In this document: positions 15,973-24,895 of the stretch, piece after piece
Layout: every line of letters begins with the position of its first letter
How positions within the stretch are numbered: position 1 is the stretch's first letter
Made by a program: the position numbers and the translations under genes
The notes under the pieces: model-generated
Told to the model about the DNA's origin: nothing
Databases searched by the model: none
Seen by the model: only the letters and a program-made list of their open reading frames with translations
NCBI GenBank assembly: GCA_026397915.1
Contig: JAPLTX010000052.1
Coordinates: forward strand, 1 to 64,000
Direction of reading: 5' to 3'
Length of the DNA: 64,000 nt
DNA from: Verrucomicrobiota bacterium
GTDB taxonomy: Bacteria > Verrucomicrobiota > Verrucomicrobiia > CAIQCK01

Positions 15973-16953
15973 ATGGTTAGACAGCTCGATCTTGCGGCGT
16001 TCTATCGGCAGTTGGCGGCGATGCTGAACGCCGGCGTGTCCATGGAGCGCGCGCTGCAATCGCTGAAGCGTGCCGCGCCTGGTGGGCGGCTGCGCAGGGT
16101 GAGCGCGGCAGTCGGGGAACATATTCGAGTTGGTGGCGACTTGGCGGAAGCGATGGGCGAGCACGAATGGGTGTTTCCGCAGCTCCATCGCGAGTTGGTC
16201 CGCATTGGCGAGCGGACGGGCACGGTGGATCGCGCGCTACGACAGTTGGCGGAGATGATGGAGCAGATGGCGGCGATTCGGAAGGAAGTCTGGGCACAGA
16301 TGCTCTACCCGCTGTTGTTACTGCATCTGTCGGTGGTTTTGGGACCGCTGCCAATGTTGGTATTCACTCGCGACTATAGCGCTTACGGACGGGCGATCCT
16401 GTCGTCGCTGGCTTTTCTCTATGTGGTAGCGGTAATAATCTGGTGGATCATACGGCGGGTTTCAAAAAACCGCTCCAAGCTCGCCTTCGCCGACCGCTTG
16501 GTGCTCGTGGTGCCGGTGGTGGGAAAAATTCACCGTGACCTTTCGCTGGCACGGCTATTCTCCGCGCTGAAAGCGTTGCTGAACGCCGGTATTGGCATTC
16601 TGGAAGCCATGCCGCGGGCGGGCGCGGCATCCGGCAGCGCAACGCTGGCGGCGGCGGCGTGCGCAGCGGTGCCGGAGCTGAAGCGGGGTGAATCGTTGGT
16701 GACCGCGATGGGAGGAGCATTGCCACCGAACGCGCTTGGTCTGATCGCGACAGGACAGGAGAGTGGAAAGCTCGACGACATGCTTGACCATCTGGAGCGG
16801 CATTTCTTTGAGGAGAGCCGGCGGAGATTGCGCGCGATGGCAGAGTGGCTGCCGAAATTGATCTACGTAAGCATCGTGTTCTGGGTTGGCTGGCAGATCC
16901 TGCAGATGGGGTGTGGTTACGGTCGGATGTTGTCGGGTGTGTTGAACAAGTGA
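15973..16953 (+). CDS. Type II secretion/type IV pilus inner-membrane platform protein (GspF/PilC family)
   Basis: A 326-residue protein from the ATG at 15973. Two T2SSF domains (about 5-125 and 205-320) flank and precede hydrophobic segments near 105-130, 140-165 and 300-320. Family motifs include FYRQLAAMLNAGVSMERALQSL, the paired FSALKALLNAGIGILEAM and the glycine-rich IATGQESGKLDDML. It is shorter than the usual 400 residues because the cytosolic N-terminal extension is missing, as in the simplified GspF proteins of some PVC bacteria. It would anchor assembly of the pseudopilus made from the divergently encoded pilin (inference). Confidence 0.88.
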   Translation: MVRQLDLAAFYRQLAAMLNAGVSMERALQSLKRAAPGGRLRRVSAAVGEHIRVGGDLAEAMGEHEWVFPQLHRELVRIGERTGTVDRALRQLAEMMEQMAAIRKEVWAQMLYPLLLLHLSVVLGPLPMLVFTRDYSAYGRAILSSLAFLYVVAVIIWWIIRRVSKNRSKLAFADRLVLVVPVVGKIHRDLSLARLFSALKALLNAGIGILEAMPRAGAASGSATLAAAACAAVPELKRGESLVTAMGGALPPNALGLIATGQESGKLDDMLDHLERHFFEESRRRLRAMAEWLPKLIYVSIVFWVGWQILQMGCGYGRMLSGVLNK

Positions 16954-16989
16954 ATCAGGCGCGGTGGTTGGATCACACGACAGCGACAA

Positions 16990-17066
16990 CCGGCCGAAGC
17001 AGGGACTCCAACTCTCAACTGCCTCGGTTGTGTTTCATCGAGGTTCGGAGTCCCGGCTTCAGCCGG
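16990..17066. repeat. Intergenic inverted-repeat element (MITE/REP-like)
   Basis: Two 20-bp arms, CCGGCCGAAGCAGGGACTCC (16990-17009) and GGAGTCCCGGCTTCAGCCGG (17047-17066), are inverted copies matching at 18 of 20 positions around a 37-bp centre. The right arm also contains the small palindrome CCGGCT-TC-AGCCGG. It sits in the short gap between two convergent genes, where it could act as a bidirectional terminator or be a non-autonomous mobile element. Confidence 0.75.
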
Positions 17067-17088
17067 CGTAGAGAGGGCGACGCGCGGG

Positions 17089-17610
17089 CTACGAAAGCCG
17101 CTGGGCAGCGTTCGGACTGGCGCTGGCGGCGACGATTTCGCCAAAATAAACGCGGTGGTTGGCGCCGAGCGATCGAATGTCGGGCGTCAGGTTCTCGGCA
17201 ATCACGTCGTTCTTATGGACGATGCGGCACTCGTAATGCACGACGGCTTCCGCGATGAGCGGCGCCTTGACAGCCTGTGCGGGCGCTGGGGTGAGTTTGG
17301 ACTTGGCAAATTTATCTTCGGTGGCGCCGGAGGCGGTGCCCAAGTATAGCAGTGCGTCGGTGAACTCTGGGGGCAGGACGTTGACGGTGAACTGATTGGT
17401 CAACTCGATGTTGTTGAAGCTGTGACGATTGGTGCGGACCAGCACAGTGATAATCGGCCGACCCCAAATCAGGCCGCCCGTCAGCCATGCGACGTTCATC
17501 GCGTTTGGCTTGCCGTCCTTGTCCGAAGTGCAGAGCAGCACTCCGAACCGGCCCATCACGTGCATTGTTTCTTTCCAGAGATCGAACGCCTTGATGTCAT
17601 GCTTCTTCAT
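17089..17610 (-). CDS. Flavin reductase-like FMN-binding protein
   Basis: A 173-residue protein from the ATG at 17610 (a GTG three codons upstream overlaps the previous stop). It has the flavin-reductase split-barrel fold: FGVLLCTSDKDGKPNAMNVAW near the start, a GGLIWGRPIITVLVRTNRHS segment, and VNVLPPEF followed by LGTASGATEDKFAKS, which are typical of this FMN-binding family. It probably reduces flavin or binds FMN as a small oxidoreductase in the cytosol. Directly downstream of a nitroreductase with touching ends, it is likely part of one redox operon. The substrate cannot be told. Confidence 0.85.
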   Translation of the reverse strand: MKKHDIKAFDLWKETMHVMGRFGVLLCTSDKDGKPNAMNVAWLTGGLIWGRPIITVLVRTNRHSFNNIELTNQFTVNVLPPEFTDALLYLGTASGATEDKFAKSKLTPAPAQAVKAPLIAEAVVHYECRIVHKNDVIAENLTPDIRSLGANHRVYFGEIVAASASPNAAQRLS

Positions 17611-17615
17611 AATTA

Positions 17616-18143
17616 TCACTTTCGCACTTGTTCGTCGTGAACGAGGTCAGTTAATGGACGCCGTTCGCGCGGCTTGGCCGCTTCCGCAGGGTGTCCGATA
17701 GACAACAGCGCCACCGGACACCATGAAGGCGGCGCGCCAAGCAGTTCACTCACCGCCTTCTGCCCATAAGCTGCAATCCAGCAACTTCCCAGACCGAGCG
17801 CCGCTGCGGCAAGATGCGCATAGTCGCACGCGATGGTCGCGTCCTCGTGACTATAGACTGCCGCGCCGGTTTCGCCAATTTTTTCGCGGTTGCGGTCGGG
17901 ATTGGCGAAAAACACCAGCATCAGCGGCGCTTGGGCCGCGAACGTCTGGTTGAAACATGCCTTGGCGAGCTGTTCCTTCTGCGCTAGGTCGCGCACCACG
18001 ACAACCTCGTAGGCCTGCGCATTGAACGCCGACGGCGCGCCGTTGACCGCTTCCAAAATGGCCCGCAACGCGTCGTCGTCCACCGGCTTGTTCTGATACG
18101 ACCGCACGGAGAACCGTGCTCGCATGACATCAAAGAATTCCAT
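17616..18143 (-). CDS. Nitroreductase family protein
   Basis: A 175-residue FMN-dependent nitroreductase-like enzyme starting MEFFDVMRARFSVRSYQNKPV. The RSY motif near residue 15 and APSAFNAQAYEVVVVRD are FMN-binding signatures. HLAAAALGLGSCWIAAYG and ALLSIGHPAE complete the fold. Such enzymes use NAD(P)H to reduce nitro groups, quinones or flavins. It is on the short side for the family. Its stop overlaps the potential GTG of the flavin reductase gene (GTGA), so the pair is coupled. Confidence 0.9.
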   Translation of the reverse strand: MEFFDVMRARFSVRSYQNKPVDDDALRAILEAVNGAPSAFNAQAYEVVVVRDLAQKEQLAKACFNQTFAAQAPLMLVFFANPDRNREKIGETGAAVYSHEDATIACDYAHLAAAALGLGSCWIAAYGQKAVSELLGAPPSWCPVALLSIGHPAEAAKPRERRPLTDLVHDEQVRK

Positions 18144-18225
18144 CGAGATAGTTCCTTTCACTGGAAAGACTGTTAGCGAATCGTGGCCCTGGCGTCCAGC
18201 ATACAAACATTTGCGGCGGACGCAT

Positions 18226-19512
18226 TCAGTCCGCGAAGACCAGCGCGGCGGCATCGGTGGCGGCTTTGACGGCGTCGGCGAATTTGCGCTTGGACATTTG
18301 CGGGTGCTTGAGTCGGGCGATAACGGCCGGCTGCGATTCCAGCAATGCCAGCGCGTAGGCGCTCTTGACGGCAAAGTTGACGTTCTGCGGAAGCGCGCCG
18401 GTCCGTTGGTAGGCGACAGACTCGGTCATGCGCAGAGTGATGACGCCGATGACGTTGCCGCGTTCATTGACGAGCGCACCGCCGGAGTTGCCGGGCTGGA
18501 TGGCAACGTTGACTTGGAAGAAACGCGGATCGTCTTCCAAGCCGACGATGCTGCTGATCTTACCGTCAGTGAGCTTCGGCGCGGTGCCTTGCATGTGGAT
18601 GTTCGGAAAACCGACGGTGAAAACGGCGTCGCCGAGCTTGGTGTCGCGGCTGGAGGAGAGCGGCAGCGACTTGAACGCCCCGTCGGTCTTTAGCAGCGCG
18701 AGATCGTTGACCTTGTCGGCGGCCACCAATTGCGCCGGAAGGTTGCCGGCGTCGGTGCGGATGATGATACGCGTGGCGTCACGGACAACGTGGAAGTTGG
18801 TGATGAAGAAACCGTCCTCGGTGACGAAGAAGCCAGAGCCAGAAGCGCGCGTCGGCTCGCCGCGGCTCTTGCGGAATTCGTCTGCACGTCGGCGGGCCTC
18901 GGCGATTTCATCGGCGGTCATGCGAAGTGAGATTTCCCGGATGCCATCGCGTGCATGCGCATTGCCTTGGATGACGGCGAGGCGGAGCCACTTGTAGGCT
19001 TCGACGTAGTCCTGTTTGACGCCGCGTCCTTGGGCAAGAGCGTTGCCGAAGTTGCGTTGAGCGACAGACAAGCCTTGCTCCGCGGCTTGGCGAAACCACT
19101 TGGCAGTTTCGACGAGGTTTTGCGAAACGCCGCGGCCCTGGTCATACATGGAACCGACGTTGTTCAGACCCAGTGGCAAGCCTTGATCCGCAGCCTTGCG
19201 ATACCATTTCATGGCTTCGTCGAAGTTGACGATGGTGCCGTGGCCCTGCTCGTGCATATAGCCGAGTTCGGACTGCGCTGGCGCAAAGCCCTGCTCGGCG
19301 GCTTTCTGAAACCACTTAAGAGCCTCGGAGTAGTTTTGCGGCACGGCTTCGCCGTAATGATAACGCACGCCGAGTTTGAACTGCGCCTCGGCGTTGCCCT
19401 GCGCGGCCTTGGCGGACAGTTCTGCAAAATCGGAGAGCTGTGCGCGAGCGGCGAAAGATGGCGCGATGAGGACCGCAAGAAGGACCGAAAGCAGGCGCCG
19501 TATGCTGTTCAT
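18226..19512 (-). CDS. Exported Sel1-repeat/trypsin-like serine protease
   Basis: A 428-residue protein with a signal peptide (residues 1-24, cut near ARA|Q), about four Sel1-type tetratricopeptide-like repeats (about 40-185; each like A..LG..Y..G.GV.....EA.KW..KAA.QG), a short helical linker, and a trypsin/DegP-like protease domain (about 222-400). The catalytic triad is visible as H241 (TNFHVVRD), D270 (VNDLALLKTD) and S343 (PGNSGGALV). There is no PDZ domain. The Sel1 array probably binds partners or substrates for a periplasmic protease. It lies 12 bases after the oxidoreductase gene upstream, so the two may be cotranscribed despite unrelated roles. Confidence 0.9.
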   Translation of the reverse strand: MNSIRRLLSVLLAVLIAPSFAARAQLSDFAELSAKAAQGNAEAQFKLGVRYHYGEAVPQNYSEALKWFQKAAEQGFAPAQSELGYMHEQGHGTIVNFDEAMKWYRKAADQGLPLGLNNVGSMYDQGRGVSQNLVETAKWFRQAAEQGLSVAQRNFGNALAQGRGVKQDYVEAYKWLRLAVIQGNAHARDGIREISLRMTADEIAEARRRADEFRKSRGEPTRASGSGFFVTEDGFFITNFHVVRDATRIIIRTDAGNLPAQLVAADKVNDLALLKTDGAFKSLPLSSSRDTKLGDAVFTVGFPNIHMQGTAPKLTDGKISSIVGLEDDPRFFQVNVAIQPGNSGGALVNERGNVIGVITLRMTESVAYQRTGALPQNVNFAVKSAYALALLESQPAVIARLKHPQMSKRKFADAVKAATDAAALVFAD

Positions 19513-19524
19513 GGCGACAGTGTA

Positions 19525-22500
19525 TCAACGCGGTGGGTTGATCGCCACGGCTGGCGCAGGAGCGGGCGCTTGGCTTGCAGCGGTCTGCATCGTTTCGAGC
19601 CGCTTGAGCAGTTCAGCAGCGCGGCTGCGGGCTTGTTCCATCTTCGGGTAGCGCACATCGCGATATCCGGTGACTTGCGAGGGGAGGCGCAGAAGTTCGA
19701 GCCAGGTCTTGTAGGTCTCCGGGTCATGATAGAAAAACTTGGCGCAGAGGTCGCAATACCAGTCGCGGAAATCCTTCTCACGCTTGTGCCATCGAGGCAG
19801 GATGCGGCGCAGGACTTTAAGGTGGCGCATGGCGCGCATCTGCCACTGTTTGCCACGCATGTCGAACTCGATTTGAAGGCCGAGCACGTCGAAGTGCGGC
19901 CGGTTAATGTGGCTGTAGCGTATGTGGTCGCCGCGCGTCGGATCCACGTCGTAACGGGCGCGGTCGCGACGGTGTTTTTCTTCGCTGGTTAGAAGGTGGG
20001 CGACGTAAATCTCGTCCTTGATGACCATCGCGCGGTGCAGGTTCGAGATGGCGGTTTTGGTGGCTTCGAAGGCGTGCTCGGCCTTGTCGAGCATGTGGAT
20101 CGCCTTGATCTGCTCGATGAATTTCTTCGCGTAGCCGATGCCGTCATACTGAATAAGGTCATAAATGCGAAGCGCCAGGTCGCGCAACGAGTCCACGTCG
20201 AGACGGATGTGTTCAACGGCGCGGTGGACGAGGTCGCGGTAGGCGTCGGCGAGCGAAACGCCGCTGCGCTTGGTGTGGGTGAGAATGTCGGCTTTGTCGG
20301 CGACGACTTGCTCATAGGTGGCGTTCTTCTCGACGTCGGCGAACTGGCCGGTGGCGGCGGCCACTTCGGCGGGGGCGACGACGATCTTGCGGCCGACGTT
20401 GAAGGCTTTGATGTTGTCATCGCCGGCGCCGCCGACCGTGGCGCGGATGGCCCAGTCAATGTTCTCCATCGTCAGCGGCAGCAGGCTGCGCTGAAAAGCG
20501 ATGCCGAGCATGATGACGTTGGCGTAGATCTGGGTGCCAAACAGGCGCTCGCTGACTTCGCTGGCGTTGAAGCCGAAGTAAGCGTCGCCTCGTGTGTAAC
20601 GGCGGATGATTTCCTCCAGTTGGGCCGGATCGAAGTCATCGCGGCCGAGCAGCGTCTGGATTGTGGGCTGTTTGTGAGTATTGACGATGGCGGTGGTGTA
20701 GTCAGGGCTGCCGACGCGTTGCGGGACTTTCGGGTCCAGCGAGCGCACCGCCTCCAGGATGTCCACGCTAATGATGACGTCGGCCTTGCCGTAGGGGATG
20801 ATGTTGGAACTGTGATTGGAGCCGCGCGGTTTGAAGGTGATTTGCGAATAGACGCCGCCGTTGCGGATGGCGAGGCCTTTCTTGTCGCAGAACAGCACAT
20901 CGTAACCTTGCTTGTAGGCAGCGCGAACGAGCGTGGCTGTGGCGAGGCCAATGCCCATGCCGCCGATGCCGGCCAGATAAATGCGATACGGGCGGCTCAG
21001 CGCCGGCAACGAGGGCGAGGGGATGTCCTGGAGATTAAGGTGGTCAAGGCGCGACGCGGGCTTTTGCCGGCGCAGGATGGTGACTTCCTCGAATGACGGG
21101 CACACTTTGATCTTGGTGCAAGCGCCGTCGGAGACGCACCAGGAAAAATCGGTCTGCACCTTGGTGCCGTAAGGCGTGTCGGTGAGTGTCAGGCCGGGAC
21201 AACCGGTGGATTGGGTGCATTCGAGACAGAATTCGCAGACCTCATGCGTGACGTTGATGAAACTCTTGCGTGGAAGGAACCCCTTCTTACGGAGCGTTGC
21301 GCGTTCCTTGCTGGCCTCGCGGCGATGGAAGGTGATGCCGCACTCTTTGTCGGCAATGACGACCTTGACGCCGGGTTTGAGGATGGTTTCCTCCAGCAGT
21401 TCCCTCCATTGCGAGCGGTAGGCGGGGTTGGCTCGCACGACCTCGGCGTGGCCGTCGCGGCCCGACAACAAGCCCTCCACGATGCGGTCAATGCTTTGCT
21501 GGAATGTCTCGTCGCCCATCAATCCGCGCGACTGGCCCGGCGTGGTTTGGTGGCCGGTCATGCCGGTGGTTTCGTTGTCGAGAATGATGTAAGTGATGTC
21601 CTGGCCGTTTTTGAGCGAGTTGGAGATGGCGGTGACGCCGCTGTGGAAAAACGTCGAGTCGCCCATGAAGACAACCTGCTTGTTCGTGATGAACGGATCA
21701 ATGCCCGCGCCTGTGGCGCCGCCGAGGCCCATGCCGCTGTAGTTGTGCATCAGCTCGCTGGTCGGCTCGAACATCAGCATCGTGTAGCAGCCGGTGTCAC
21801 CATGAAACACCAGGTCCACAGGCTGGCTGCCATGCTTGCGATCCATGTAGGCGGCGTCGCGAAATTGCCTCTTCACCTCCATCAGCACGCTGGCCGAGTC
21901 GCGGTGGGGACAGCCGGGGCAGAACGTCGGCGAGCGCGGAATGATGTTAATGTCGAACGCCGCCGTGCGGCGCAGCAGGTTGAGTTCAGCCTCGACCTTC
22001 GCGCGGTTCACGCGGACGGCCGGGTCGTCCAGTTTCAGCAGGACCGGGGCGAGTTTTTCAAGAACAATGGAAGGATTGAGGCCGCGAATGACCGGCATGC
22101 CGTCGCCGTGCGGAAACTTCTTCCCCCAAACCGCCGGCGGCAGGAACGCGGCGTCCTGTTGCGCCACTTCAGTAAGAATGGCGGCAATTTGCTCTTCGAT
22201 GAAACCTCGCCGCTCCTCGACGACGAAGATGTTCTTCACTTGTTTTGCGAACTCGACCACCAGGTTGGCGTCGAGCGGATACGTGAGGCCGAGCTTGAGA
22301 ATCGGCATCTGGTCGGCAACGCCGAGGTCTTCCAACGCGTGCTGGAGGTAGTTGTAGGATTGGCCGGCGCTGACGAAACCAATGTCGTAGCGGCCGCGCG
22401 GATGCGGGCCGGGCGAGAGGATGCGGTTCACGCCGTGGCGGCGCGCGCTTTGCAGCAGGCGCTGGACACGGAACGGCATGTCCTTTTCCTTGTTCCATGT

Positions 22501-23172
22501 CCGCGGCGGCAGCAGGACCATGTCCTGGACGCGCAATTTCGAGGAGTCGAGTTGGGTGCGGTGATGGGTGTTGGTTTCCGGGAAACGGTTTGGCCGCGTC
22601 TCCACCAGGCCGCCGCCGTCCATCTGGTTGGTGGTGACGAGGTAGGCGACGTAAAGCTCCGCTTCGCGCGAGAGCTTGAACGCCAGGTCAATCCAGTCCT
22701 TCTGTTCCTGCACCGTGGCTGGTTCCAGCACCGGCGTCATCAAGTGTTTGCAGATGAAGCGCGAGTCCGTTGGCACTTGGGTGGATTCGCTCCACGGATC
22801 GTCGCCGATGACGACCACCGCGCCGCCTTCAGGGTGCGCGCCGGCCATATTGCCGAGTGCGAGCGCGTCGCTGGCGACATGGGCGCCGACACTCTTGAAA
22901 GCGGCGATGGCGCGCAGGCCGGCCATCTGCGAACCGTTGATCATCGCGACCGCGTGGGCTTCGTTGTTGGCGATGGTGGCGCGGACGCCGTGCTCGCGGA
23001 GAAGTTCGCTGATCGCCTCGGCCGCGTCGAAAAAGCTGGCGACGGGCGAGCCGGGATAACCGGTCAACAGATGGGTGCCGCCCTCCACTTCGAGGCAGCC
23101 CTTCACCAGAAGTTCGTTGCCGGTAAAAATCTCGTCGCCACTCTCCCTCAAAAAGCGGGGGTCAGCTTTCAT
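19525..23172 (-). CDS. Indolepyruvate:ferredoxin oxidoreductase, fused large form
   Basis: A 1215-residue thiamine-pyrophosphate oxidoreductase that decarboxylates an aryl-pyruvate to acyl-CoA and reduces ferredoxin. Domains in order: pyrimidine-binding alpha part (1-180); TPP domain with CPGCPHR (C418, C421), FHGDTGCYTM and MGDSTFFHSG; ferredoxin-like part (640-695); gamma domain from about 727 (GIGGMGIGLATATLVRAAY); and a long C-terminal extension ending in Pro/Ala. The first cluster motif is C646-C649-C652-C658-P with five rather than three residues before the last Cys. The second shows only C679, C685 and C691 at wide spacing, so one cluster may be absent. ATG at 23172 chosen for the IorA-like MKADPRFLRESG. 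Confidence 0.85.
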   Translation of the reverse strand: MKADPRFLRESGDEIFTGNELLVKGCLEVEGGTHLLTGYPGSPVASFFDAAEAISELLREHGVRATIANNEAHAVAMINGSQMAGLRAIAAFKSVGAHVASDALALGNMAGAHPEGGAVVVIGDDPWSESTQVPTDSRFICKHLMTPVLEPATVQEQKDWIDLAFKLSREAELYVAYLVTTNQMDGGGLVETRPNRFPETNTHHRTQLDSSKLRVQDMVLLPPRTWNKEKDMPFRVQRLLQSARRHGVNRILSPGPHPRGRYDIGFVSAGQSYNYLQHALEDLGVADQMPILKLGLTYPLDANLVVEFAKQVKNIFVVEERRGFIEEQIAAILTEVAQQDAAFLPPAVWGKKFPHGDGMPVIRGLNPSIVLEKLAPVLLKLDDPAVRVNRAKVEAELNLLRRTAAFDINIIPRSPTFCPGCPHRDSASVLMEVKRQFRDAAYMDRKHGSQPVDLVFHGDTGCYTMLMFEPTSELMHNYSGMGLGGATGAGIDPFITNKQVVFMGDSTFFHSGVTAISNSLKNGQDITYIILDNETTGMTGHQTTPGQSRGLMGDETFQQSIDRIVEGLLSGRDGHAEVVRANPAYRSQWRELLEETILKPGVKVVIADKECGITFHRREASKERATLRKKGFLPRKSFINVTHEVCEFCLECTQSTGCPGLTLTDTPYGTKVQTDFSWCVSDGACTKIKVCPSFEEVTILRRQKPASRLDHLNLQDIPSPSLPALSRPYRIYLAGIGGMGIGLATATLVRAAYKQGYDVLFCDKKGLAIRNGGVYSQITFKPRGSNHSSNIIPYGKADVIISVDILEAVRSLDPKVPQRVGSPDYTTAIVNTHKQPTIQTLLGRDDFDPAQLEEIIRRYTRGDAYFGFNASEVSERLFGTQIYANVIMLGIAFQRSLLPLTMENIDWAIRATVGGAGDDNIKAFNVGRKIVVAPAEVAAATGQFADVEKNATYEQVVADKADILTHTKRSGVSLADAYRDLVHRAVEHIRLDVDSLRDLALRIYDLIQYDGIGYAKKFIEQIKAIHMLDKAEHAFEATKTAISNLHRAMVIKDEIYVAHLLTSEEKHRRDRARYDVDPTRGDHIRYSHINRPHFDVLGLQIEFDMRGKQWQMRAMRHLKVLRRILPRWHKREKDFRDWYCDLCAKFFYHDPETYKTWLELLRLPSQVTGYRDVRYPKMEQARSRAAELLKRLETMQTAASQAPAPAPAVAINPPR

Positions 23173-23327
23173 GCGATGCCAGACCTTATCAGCGTGCCGG
23201 TTGGTCCGCCAGCTTTTGTTGAAACTATTGGCGATCTGGGGGAAGTGAGAAGATTGTGACAGCGCGGAACGCCACTCGGAACTTGTCGCGGCGGCGTTGT
23301 CGCAGTAAAACAACCGGCGTCATTCGA

Positions 23328-23717
23328 ATGAAACCTCATCGCGGAAACTTGGTTTTGATGATCGGCCTTCTGAGCTTGGCCTTGGTGGTTGGCAGTCTGG
23401 TGTTGTCTGCGCTGGTTGTGATTGTCTTCTGCAACCCGGCGAAACCAGCCGGCAGCGGGAGCTTGTTCCTTCATTCGTTGGAGGTGAGCGTTATCGGTTT
23501 TGTGTTTGGTTTTATCGCGCGGTGGATGGCGAAGATAGACCTGCACAAGATGCATGTAGGAAGGATGAATCGCTCTGGCCGGGCGCGCACAAATGGCGGT
23601 TGCATCTGTGGGATTATCGCCATGGCAGTGGCAATCGCAAACATCGCCCTTACGACAATCCTGTGGCTGCTGATTGACACGCCGGGATCGAATGGCGTGG
23701 CAAGTTGGTTCAGGTAG
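23328..23717 (+). CDS. Small membrane protein (DUF4190-like), copy 1
   Basis: A 129-residue protein starting MKPHRGNLVLMIGLLSLAL, with hydrophobic segments at about 7-35, 50-65 and 95-118 and an ARTNGGCICGIIAMA stretch between. It resembles the GRICGIIGT region of DUF4190 membrane proteins. It is a diverged duplicate of the 88-residue protein at 24418: both begin MKPHRG and the two genes share the same 18 bases from ATG onward. Compared with that copy it has a longer first loop. Function unknown. Confidence 0.7.
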   Translation: MKPHRGNLVLMIGLLSLALVVGSLVLSALVVIVFCNPAKPAGSGSLFLHSLEVSVIGFVFGFIARWMAKIDLHKMHVGRMNRSGRARTNGGCICGIIAMAVAIANIALTTILWLLIDTPGSNGVASWFR

Positions 23718-23771
23718 TCGCAGGCGGGTGCTTTCGCGATGCCTCGGGGATGATGCATGGACTGCGCCGGA

Positions 23772-24284
23772 TTACTTGAAGAGTGGGGCGCGGTGCGGCG
23801 CGGTGGGAGGTGGGAGGCCTTTCAGGCTGAGGTCGCCGCGGCGTGAGATGTTTACGTGAACGGACTGGCCCTGGTCTTTCGCGTAGATGACGCTCTCGAT
23901 GCGGTAGGTCGCGCGTTTGGAGGTGATGACGTCGGCGACTCTCTTGACCATGCCGAGGTTGCTCAAGCGGATTTTTACCGTCTGGATGCCTTCGGAGAGG
24001 CGCGGGATAGTCATGGTCTCGTTGCTGACCCCGCTGCCGATGTAGCGCAGGTTGAGGTAGATCTTGTGCGCCCCGCCTTCGATTGTCAGCGGCTCGGCGA
24101 GTCGGTTTTGGATGCGGAAGCTGAAGACGGCGGAGGTTTCCAGCACGGTGATGCCTTCGAGATGGAGGTCAACGAGCCTCAGGCCCACGTTCTCCTCGAC
24201 CCGGTTGGTGGCGCACGCGCCAAGGAGGCAGGCGAGCGCTGTGGAGAGCAGGAACATGGGGATGAGTCTGCGTTTACAGTTCAT
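23772..24284 (-). CDS. LEA14-like (late embryogenesis abundant type 2) lipoprotein
   Basis: A 170-residue protein with a lipoprotein signal peptide (MNCKRRLIPMFLLSTALACLLGAC, lipobox LLGAC near residues 20-24) and a single immunoglobulin-like LEA-2/WHy domain (about 30-160). The pattern VLETSAVFSFRIQN.LAEPLTIEGG is typical of LEA14-like proteins, which in bacteria are usually small envelope proteins linked to stress or membrane stability. It is divergent from the DUF4190-like gene at 24418 and convergent with copy 1, so it separates the two duplicates. Confidence 0.8.
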   Translation of the reverse strand: MNCKRRLIPMFLLSTALACLLGACATNRVEENVGLRLVDLHLEGITVLETSAVFSFRIQNRLAEPLTIEGGAHKIYLNLRYIGSGVSNETMTIPRLSEGIQTVKIRLSNLGMVKRVADVITSKRATYRIESVIYAKDQGQSVHVNISRRGDLSLKGLPPPTAPHRAPLFK

Positions 24285-24417
24285 GGCAATGTGAGTGCTG
24301 GGGAGAATGATGCGGATGGCGAGCCGCGACAACCGTTTTCTTGCGCGCGCAGCGCGGCCATTCGGTGCTTGCAGTGGTAGCGGTGGCGCAGTAGAAACGC
24401 GCAACGGAATCACACCT

Positions 24418-24684
24418 ATGAAACCTCATCGCGGAACTCTCATCATGGTCTTCGGCATCCTCAGCCTCGTGCTTTGCGCGCCGCTGGGCATCGCCGCATG
24501 GATCATGGGCAACGGCGACCTCAAACAAATGGACGCGGGCACGATGGATCCGAGTGGTCGCAGCAACACCAGTGCTGGCCGCATCTGTGGCATCATTGGC
24601 ACCGTCCTGTTGATCATCGGTGTTGTGTTTGGCATCATAACGATGAGTATCGCGATATTCGCCGCCGTGGCCGCACATCATTGA
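24418..24684 (+). CDS. Small membrane protein (DUF4190-like), copy 2
   Basis: An 88-residue protein with two hydrophobic helices (about 7-30 and 55-85) separated by GNGDLKQMDAGTMDPSGRSNTSAGRICGIIGT, an arrangement typical of DUF4190 proteins. It is intact and compact, so it is probably the ancestral form of the duplicated pair with 23328. A hairpin terminator at 24731-24759 follows. Confidence 0.8.
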   Translation: MKPHRGTLIMVFGILSLVLCAPLGIAAWIMGNGDLKQMDAGTMDPSGRSNTSAGRICGIIGTVLLIIGVVFGIITMSIAIFAAVAAHH

Positions 24685-24730
24685 TGCGACGGGGTCGCGG
24701 GAACTTTTTCAGCAAGTGGGGACGTAAGGT

Positions 24731-24759
24731 GAGGGAGCGGCAGGAAAAGCCGCTCCCTC
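24731..24759 (+). terminator. Hairpin terminator after the DUF4190-like gene
   Basis: An 11-bp perfect stem GAGGGAGCGGC/GCCGCTCCCTC with a 7-base loop lies 46 bases after the stop codon of the 88-residue gene. It is followed by a modest T-rich stretch (GCTTATTTC). It could also serve the convergent gene ending at 24896. Confidence 0.65.
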
Positions 24760-24895
24760 GCTTATTTCAAAGCGGCGACGAAAGGGCGGGGGACGTTAAC
24801 CAGTTCACGGCAGCATTTCCCGCACGGGGTTACTTCAATGGCATTGGCTGGCAGTGCCGATAGCGGTCACGCACTGCTGGAGCAATCAGGCGCTC

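Noticed and set aside
21211-23259. Long plus-strand frame (682 codons) opposite the indolepyruvate oxidoreductase
   Set aside because: Antisense shadow of a GC-rich gene with strong family motifs on the minus strand; rich in R, A, G, V and H with no domain.
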